Of a stretch of 41,852 nucleotides of DNA, positions 37,037 to 41,852 are shown piece after piece (position 1 is the stretch's first letter; the number at the start of each line of letters is the position of its first letter). The notes under the pieces were generated by a model. It worked only from the letters and a program-made list of their open reading frames with translations, ran no database searches and was not told where the DNA came from. The stretch spans positions 3,034-44,885 of the forward strand of contig PLLX01000181.1 in assembly GCA_003141415.1 (NCBI GenBank), given 5' to 3'. Origin of the DNA: Bacteroidales bacterium (GTDB taxonomy: Bacteria > Bacteroidota > Bacteroidia > Bacteroidales > VadinHA17). The position numbers and the translations under genes are program-made.

Positions 37037-37245
37037 GAAAGATTATGTTAAAGCAATCATTCCTGTTTATTTCAACGATATTGGCTCTCTTAATAACCGG
37101 TTGCATTAAAGAAACCTACAACATGAAGATGCTCTCGAAGGAGGCGCATCTTTCACCAGCTTTAGCAATATCTGCGGTAAAAGGTGATATTTCATTTAGT
37201 GATGTTGTAAAGACTAATGATACCGTGGTATTCGATCAGAATTAA
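37033..37245 (+). pseudogene. Short lipoprotein, probable N-terminal remnant
   Basis: The 70-residue ORF begins with a signal sequence ending ITGC, a lipobox. It continues KETYNMKMLSKEAHLSPALAISAVKGDISFSDVV and stops after VVFDQN. From memory, Bacteroidota proteins that open this way upstream of DUF5723 genes are several hundred residues long, so this looks like a gene cut short after its first domain. A C-tract (CCCCCC with a GGTGGTTAAACC stretch) follows within 10 bp of the stop, as if repeat DNA marked the deletion. It could still be expressed as a small lipoprotein. It overlaps the DUF3352 gene by 4 bp and precedes DUF5723 by 63 bp. Confidence 0.55.
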
Positions 37246-37308
37246 TTTCAATGCCCCCCTGGTGGTTAAACCAGATAAACCTGAATTGAACATTTATAAC
37301 CAAGTTAT

Positions 37309-38781
37309 ATGATCGGGAAAGTAAAATATATACTGATATTAGTCTTGACAATTATTCTCGCCGATGCATCAGCTCAGAACAGCCAGGTAATGTACTTTAT
37401 GAACCTGCCTCAGAATCATCTGATAAATCCTGCATTAAGACCATCCAACTCAGTGTATATCGGATTACCGATAATGTCTGGTATTAATCTGAATATGAAC
37501 AATAATTATATAAATTTTTCGGATGTACTAATTAAGGGCCAGCCTAAAGATTCAATAATATCATTTCTTCATCCCGATTATAATGTAGATAAGTTCCTTG
37601 CTAAAATACGGGATAAGAACTCAATGGAGTCTGAATTTATGGTTCAGCTGCTGGGAGTTGGATTTTCAGTTGGGAAAGACAGTTACTTTTTTCTTGATAT
37701 AAATGAACGGATTGAGAGTAATCTTGTTCTGCCGGGCGATCTTTTTAAGCTTGCTTTAAAAGGAAATGAAGGATTCGTTGGAAGCAAAATAGATCTTTCT
37801 TCCTTAAGAGCCGATATGAAATACTACCGGGAGTTTGGCGCAGGCTTTTCAAGGAATTTTACGGATAAACTCAGGATTGGAATAGAGGGAAAACTGTTAT
37901 TCGGTATAACCAGCGCCTCGATTGATAATAAATCATTAGGGATAACTGTAAATGAGGATTATAGTCATACTCTTGATGCCAACCTTTCTGTTAATATGAG
38001 TGGTCCGGTCAATGTTAAGATGGATTCAAACCATGATATAACAAGTATTGTGTTTGACGATAATACGTTTAAAACATCAAGTGGTATAGCTGACTTTTTT
38101 TCAGGGAAAAAGAACCTGGGTATTGGTATGGATATCGGCGCTACATATGATCTTACTGACAGGATTATTGTTTCGGCTTCGATCACTGATCTGGGATTTA
38201 TAAGATGGACAAAAGATGTTACCAACTTAAAGGCCAATAACAAATTCGAATTTAGTGGCTTAAATATGCTGGATGTGTTAAATGGTACAAAAACCATAGA
38301 TGAACTTGGAAAAGATATGCTGGACTCTCTTAAGAACGCATTCGTTGTTTCCAACACTAAAGCGCCTTATACCACTTATCTTCCATTTGGCATTTCATTT
38401 GGAGGGAGCTATAGTGTTACGAAGCAATTCTCTGTAGGTTTGTTGTCGTACAGCAGGATAATAGGTACACAGGTACGTGAGGCACTGACATTATCGGCAA
38501 ATATCAACCTCGGTAATTCTTTGTCTACAACTCTTAGTTATACAGCTGAAAATCACCAATATGATAATCTTGGTGCAGGTCTGGCCTTCAGAGCCGGAAC
38601 AGTTCAGTTTTATCTGGTTACCGACAGAATTCCTGTAATGTGGAATAGAATTAAGGATGATAATACTAATATTATTCTTCCAGCAAACTGGAATACATTT
38701 AATTTAAGATTAGGGATGAACCTTGTTTTCGGGAACAGACCAAAGGAAAAGATTGATAAGCCAATGATTCTCATCGAATAA
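37309..38781 (+). CDS. DUF5723 family outer-membrane beta-barrel-like protein
   Basis: The 490-residue product starts with a signal peptide (IGKVKYILILVLTIILADASAQ, cleavage likely after SAQ). The mature start SQVMYFMNLPQNHLINPALRPSNSVYIGLP fits DUF5723, related to PorV/FadL-like barrels. Alternating hydrophobic strands run through the protein, with blocks such as GAGFSRNFTDKLRIGIEGKLLFG and GISFGGSYSVTKQFSVGLLSYSR. It is probably an outer-membrane barrel; partner and substrate are unknown. It sits in a plus-strand run with the DUF3352 gene and a lipoprotein remnant, which suggests a shared envelope role. Confidence 0.82.
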   Translation: MIGKVKYILILVLTIILADASAQNSQVMYFMNLPQNHLINPALRPSNSVYIGLPIMSGINLNMNNNYINFSDVLIKGQPKDSIISFLHPDYNVDKFLAKIRDKNSMESEFMVQLLGVGFSVGKDSYFFLDINERIESNLVLPGDLFKLALKGNEGFVGSKIDLSSLRADMKYYREFGAGFSRNFTDKLRIGIEGKLLFGITSASIDNKSLGITVNEDYSHTLDANLSVNMSGPVNVKMDSNHDITSIVFDDNTFKTSSGIADFFSGKKNLGIGMDIGATYDLTDRIIVSASITDLGFIRWTKDVTNLKANNKFEFSGLNMLDVLNGTKTIDELGKDMLDSLKNAFVVSNTKAPYTTYLPFGISFGGSYSVTKQFSVGLLSYSRIIGTQVREALTLSANINLGNSLSTTLSYTAENHQYDNLGAGLAFRAGTVQFYLVTDRIPVMWNRIKDDNTNIILPANWNTFNLRLGMNLVFGNRPKEKIDKPMILIE

Positions 38782-38795
38782 TTATTTAAGCAGGT

Positions 38796-38990
38796 ATGAT
38801 TCTGATTCGTTATTTATTAATCATCATAATTGGTTATCTGATAGTCAGATCTTTCATAAATTATGGAAAAGAGAGGTTTTCAGTTTCTGACAGACACAAA
38901 ACGGAGAAAAAGAATAATATGCATTCTAAAAAAGTTTCAAAAGTAACAGGTGAATATATAGACTACGAGGAGATTAAAAAAAGCAGTTAA
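38796..38990 (+). CDS. DUF4834-like small membrane protein
   Basis: The 64-residue product has one N-terminal membrane helix (LIRYLLIIIIGYLIVRSF), then a Lys-rich linker, and ends GEYIDYEEIKKSS. The C-terminal GEY-x-D-Y/F-EE-x-K motif with a single helix is typical of DUF4834. Function unknown. It follows DUF5723 by 14 bp and ends 3 bp before the convergent mlaF-like gene, leaving no room for a terminator. Confidence 0.75.
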   Translation: MILIRYLLIIIIGYLIVRSFINYGKERFSVSDRHKTEKKNNMHSKKVSKVTGEYIDYEEIKKSS

Positions 38991-38993
38991 TGT

Positions 38994-39749
38994 TTATTTG
39001 TTTGCGGTCCTAAGCTTTTTAGCCAGAGAATTTGCGAACACAAAATCATTGAGCGTTTCACAATCGGAATTTAGAATATCGTTTTTGTTCCCTTCCCAAC
39101 ATTTAATCCCATCGCTTATAAAAATGATTTTTTCTCCGATCTCCATTACGGAATTCATGTCGTGAGTATTAACAATAGTTGTCATTGAATACTCTTCTGT
39201 CAGTTCTTTGATGAGTGCATCAATCAGGATCGCAGTAATCGGGTCGAGACCGGAATTGGGTTCATCACAAAAGAGATACTTTGGATTTAATGCTATTGCT
39301 CTTGCGATCGCCACTCTTTTCTTCATACCCCCCGATAATTCCGAAGGGAATAGATTGTTAGCATTGATAATGTCGACCCTCTTGAGACAAAAATTAACTC
39401 TTTCAATTTTTTCTTCCGTTGAACTATAAGTGAACATATCAAGAGGAAACAGGACATTCTGTTCTACTGTCAGTGAATCGAAGAGTGCACTTCCCTGGAA
39501 AAGCATACCCATCTCGCTCCTTATCTTTTTTTTCCCGGCAAAATCGAGTTTATTAAACAATATATCTTCATACCAAATCTCACCGCTTTCTATCTCATGG
39601 AGTCCTACAATCGATTTAAGCAGTACTGTTTTGCCCGACCCGCTTCTGCCTATTATCAGGTTAGTTTTGCCAGTTTCGAATGTTACTGAGATGTTTTCCA
39701 GTACCGGTTTCCCATTGAAAGATTTATAAAGATTCAGAACTCTTATCAT
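38994..39749 (-). CDS. mlaF: MlaF-like ABC ATPase (phospholipid transport)
   Basis: This 251-residue ATPase has Walker A GRSGSGKTV, the signature LSGGMKKRVAIARAI and Walker B YLFCDEPNSGLDPI, followed by the H-loop VNTHDMNSV. The NSGLDPI box and the GMKKRVAIARA signature are characteristic of MlaF/Ttg2A proteins that pair with MlaE to move phospholipids between the membranes. It overlaps the permease gene by 4 bp. The usual MCE-domain protein MlaD is not found next in line, because a convergent gene ends 3 bp away. Confidence 0.88.
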   Translation of the reverse strand: MIRVLNLYKSFNGKPVLENISVTFETGKTNLIIGRSGSGKTVLLKSIVGLHEIESGEIWYEDILFNKLDFAGKKKIRSEMGMLFQGSALFDSLTVEQNVLFPLDMFTYSSTEEKIERVNFCLKRVDIINANNLFPSELSGGMKKRVAIARAIALNPKYLFCDEPNSGLDPITAILIDALIKELTEEYSMTTIVNTHDMNSVMEIGEKIIFISDGIKCWEGNKNDILNSDCETLNDFVFANSLAKKLRTANK

Positions 39750-40489
39750 GACAGCAGAAGTTGGGTCAGAATTACATTGAAAAGCAATATTAATACACTG
39801 CTGTAGACAACAGCCTTAGTGCTGGCCCGTCCTACTTCAAGGGATCCACCGTTGACGAAATATCCCTGAAAGGCTGAAACGCTGGTTATTATGAAGGCAA
39901 AAACTACTGTTTTTATCAATGAATATACAATATAATAGGGTATGAATGCATATTGAATTCCATAAATAAAATTCTCTGAAGTAATAACGCCGGCAAGAGT
40001 GCCGGCAATCCACCCTCCGAAAATTCCGATAATTATAGCTATCAGTGTCAGTATCGGGTTAAAAAGAAGAGTTGCAATCATTTTTGGGAGTATAAGGTAA
40101 GAAGCAGAATTGACTCCCATGATCTCAAGGGCGTCTATTTGTTCTGTAACCCTCATTGTTCCAATTTCAGATGCGATACTGGAACCGACTTTTCCGGCAA
40201 GTATGAGTGCAGCAATTGTGGAAGAAAACTCAAGGATCATGGAATCGCGGCAACCCAGGCCAATAAGATACTTGGGATAAATTGGATTTTCAGTATTATA
40301 AGCTGTCTGCAATGTTATAACTGCTCCCATAAAGAAGGAAATAATAGCAATGATGCCAACTGAATTCAAACCCAGATATACAAACTCCTTTAAAGTTTGT
40401 TTGTAATAAATAACTGGTTTTTCAGGTTTTGAAAATACCTTCTTCAGAAGCAGAAAGTAACGCCCGAACTGTGTAAAGAACTTCATCAT
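39746..40489 (-). CDS. mlaE: MlaE-like permease (phospholipid transport)
   Basis: The 247-residue membrane protein is of the MlaE/Ttg2B family. Features are VGIIAIISFFMGAVITLQTAYN, LILAGKVGSSIASEIGTMRVTEQIDALEIMGVNSASYLILPKMIA (the family's most conserved segment, with the E-x-G-T-M-R-V-x-E-Q-I-D-A-L core) and several C-terminal helices. It is the membrane part of an MCE-type phospholipid transporter. A -7 like TAATTTTG on the minus strand (40516-40509) precedes it by about 20 nt. It is translated first, with mlaF directly coupled. Confidence 0.9.
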   Translation of the reverse strand: MMKFFTQFGRYFLLLKKVFSKPEKPVIYYKQTLKEFVYLGLNSVGIIAIISFFMGAVITLQTAYNTENPIYPKYLIGLGCRDSMILEFSSTIAALILAGKVGSSIASEIGTMRVTEQIDALEIMGVNSASYLILPKMIATLLFNPILTLIAIIIGIFGGWIAGTLAGVITSENFIYGIQYAFIPYYIVYSLIKTVVFAFIITSVSAFQGYFVNGGSLEVGRASTKAVVYSSVLILLFNVILTQLLLS

Positions 40490-40574
40490 TCTTTTATATT
40501 TAGCACTTCAAAATTACTAATATTTATGGTATTTCCTTAATAAGGTTTTTGAAACCTGTCTGCATAATTAATTA

Positions 40575-40582
40575 TATATTTG
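40575..40582 (+). promoter_or_regulatory. Possible -7 box of the mannose-1-phosphate guanylyltransferase gene
   Basis: TATATTTG fits TAnnTTTG. A TTTG lies at 40548-40551, but the 23-nt spacer is longer than the usual 19-21. Confidence 0.45.
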
Positions 40583-40610
40583 CATTAATATATTGTAATA
40601 AATATTTCTT

Positions 40611-41696
40611 ATGGATAACAGATATGTTATTATAATGGCAGGAGGGGTAGGTAGTCGTTTCTGGCCTCTTAGCCGTCGTGAAAGACCAAAACAATTTCTT
40701 GATATTGTAGGAAATGGAGAGACCCTGATACAACAGACTTACAGGAGGTTTAAAAAAAGTTGCCCCGAGAAAAATATTTTTGTAGTTACAAACGCTGAAC
40801 ATAAAGATATAGTTACTGAGCAACTGGGTATAGAACCATCACGTGTACTTGGAGAGCCTTTTCGCCGAAATACCGCACCTTGCCTGGCCTATGGAACATT
40901 CAGGATTTTAAAGGAAAATCCGGATGCAGTAATAGCAGTAACCCCCGCTGATCATCTTATTGTTAAAGAAGAAGAATTTTGTGATGTGATACAAAGGTGC
41001 TATGACTTTGCAGAAGGGAATGATGCACTTATAACTCTCGGAATAAAACCCGACAGACCTGAAACAGGATATGGCTATATACAGGCTGATCAGAAGAAAC
41101 CCGTTAAAGATTATGGGAATCTGCTTAAGGTCAAGACATTTACAGAAAAACCGGATATTGACCTTGCAAAAGTCTTTATTGAAAGTGGTGATTTTTACTG
41201 GAATTCAGGGATCTTCATCTGGAATATTAAGTCAATTCTTGCCGCATTTGAGAAGCATATGCCGGACATGTATACAGTATTCGATGAAGGCAGAGATATA
41301 TTCGGCACAAATGAGGAAAAGAGCTTTATAGGAAATATCTACGCTGAATGCAGAAGCATTTCAATTGATTACGGGATCATGGAAAAAGCAGATAATGTAT
41401 ATGTTATGTGTACAGATATAGGTTGGTCCGATCTTGGAACCTGGAGTTCGCTTTACGAGCATTCAGCTGCCGATAAAGAAGGAAACATATTAATCAGGGG
41501 TGATATTTTTTCATATGAAAATGAAAGGAACATTTTTAATATTTTCCCTGGGAAAATAGCTGTTATCCAGGGACTTAAAGACTATATAGTTGTTGATTCA
41601 GATGATGTACTTCTGATCGTTAAGAAGGAGGAAGAACAGAATATCAAGCAATATCTTGAGGATGTAAAGAACGCGACTAAAGAAAAGTTCTTATAG
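40611..41696 (+). CDS. Mannose-1-phosphate guanylyltransferase
   Basis: This 361-residue enzyme makes GDP-mannose from GTP and mannose-1-phosphate, the donor for mannosylated surface polysaccharides and GDP-fucose. The N-terminal pyrophosphorylase signature is IIMAGGVGSRFWPLSRRERPKQFL; FRRNTAPCLAYG, VTPADHLI, TFTEKP and WNSGIFIWN follow in order. The protein ends with a short left-handed helix region, and the C-terminal isomerase domain of bifunctional ManC/AlgA is absent. It is preceded by a -7 box and followed by a small hairpin. It may mark the start of a surface-polysaccharide locus beyond the window. Confidence 0.93.
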   Translation: MDNRYVIIMAGGVGSRFWPLSRRERPKQFLDIVGNGETLIQQTYRRFKKSCPEKNIFVVTNAEHKDIVTEQLGIEPSRVLGEPFRRNTAPCLAYGTFRILKENPDAVIAVTPADHLIVKEEEFCDVIQRCYDFAEGNDALITLGIKPDRPETGYGYIQADQKKPVKDYGNLLKVKTFTEKPDIDLAKVFIESGDFYWNSGIFIWNIKSILAAFEKHMPDMYTVFDEGRDIFGTNEEKSFIGNIYAECRSISIDYGIMEKADNVYVMCTDIGWSDLGTWSSLYEHSAADKEGNILIRGDIFSYENERNIFNIFPGKIAVIQGLKDYIVVDSDDVLLIVKKEEEQNIKQYLEDVKNATKEKFL

Positions 41697-41731
41697 AAGA
41701 GCCCACACCCCCCAAACTACCCTTTATACAC

Positions 41732-41750
41732 ATCTCGTTATTATCGAGAT
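41732..41750 (+). terminator. Possible terminator hairpin after the guanylyltransferase gene
   Basis: ATCTCG (41732-41737) pairs with CGAGAT (41745-41750), 35 bp after the stop. The tail is A/T-rich but not a clean T-run, so it is weak as an intrinsic terminator. Confidence 0.35.
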
Positions 41751-41818
41751 ATACAAATTATTAATTTTATATTAAACTTGAAATAAAGAAGTATATTTTA
41801 TAGTTGTTACATATTTTA

Positions 41819-41852
41819 ATGATGAAATCAGGTGTTTTCGGTGGAAGAAGAT
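41819..41852 (+). CDS. Start of a further gene, cut by the window edge
   Basis: Two adjacent ATGs (41819 and 41822) open a frame that reads MMKSGVFGGRR to the end of the window, preceded by about 120 bp of A/T-rich sequence of promoter-like character. Too little remains to recognise a family. Confidence 0.3.
   Translation, partial: MMKSGVFGGRR

Overview
The window looks like a chromosomal segment from a low-GC member of the Bacteroidota, probably a Bacteroidales/Marinilabiliales-type organism. The evidence is the gene families (GldA, DUF4296, DUF4834, DUF5723, DUF3352, the long form of IspG, the asnS-rpoN pair) and promoters of the Bacteroidota type (TTTG, 19-20 nt spacer, TAnnTTTG). These can be read directly in front of the methionine operon, the UspA gene and rbfA. 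I see no tRNA, rRNA, CRISPR array, prophage or complete insertion sequence.

Layout. (1) 1-5070: a minus-strand cassette, in transcription order a PqqD-like protein, an HPr-kinase-like kinase, an S26B-type peptidase, an ABC exporter and an NTP_transf_5 nucleotidyltransferase. These parts resemble the tailoring and export half of kinase-containing lasso-peptide/RiPP clusters, but no precursor or cyclase is visible. Its intergenic gaps are filled with palindromic C/G-rich repeats. (2) 5120-10631: housekeeping genes rnr (+), then cysS-ispG (-). (3) 10728-11134: a roughly 0.4-kb foldback element made of nested hairpins. (4) 11145-18746: a methionine operon, metY-hom-metH-metF. Its leader has a clear promoter, a SAM-I riboswitch, a 22-codon Met/Cys-rich upstream ORF and mutually exclusive hairpins. 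(5) 19047-22518: metK, gldA and a tandem universal stress protein, all minus. (6) 22882-26460: asnS-rpoN-PAP2-like, plus. (7) 26434-32890: a minus-strand gene run rbfA - methyltransferase - LolC/E-like permease - DUF4296 lipoprotein - amidohydrolase - radical SAM - glycosyltransferase. (8) 33160-38990: trpS, then an envelope run DUF3352 - lipoprotein remnant - DUF5723 - DUF4834, plus. (9) 38994-40489: mlaE-mlaF, minus. (10) 40611 to the end: mannose-1-phosphate guanylyltransferase and the first codons of another gene.

How it works together. The met operon covers sulfhydrylation of activated homoserine (MetY), homoserine supply (Hom), homocysteine methylation (MetH) and methyl-folate supply (MetF). 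The convergent metK makes the SAM that the riboswitch senses. The leader therefore seems able to read SAM through the aptamer and possibly charged Met/Cys tRNA through the small ORF. A second envelope theme runs through DUF3352/DUF5723/DUF4834, MlaE/F, the LolC/E-like permease and the sugar-nucleotide enzyme.

The observations I would follow first are the riboswitch plus Met/Cys leader peptide, the incomplete RiPP-like cassette, a three-hairpin minus-strand RNA candidate between trpS and the DUF3352 gene, the foldback element, and a dispersed palindromic repeat family. One copy of that family appears to form the coded C-terminal tail of Hom.
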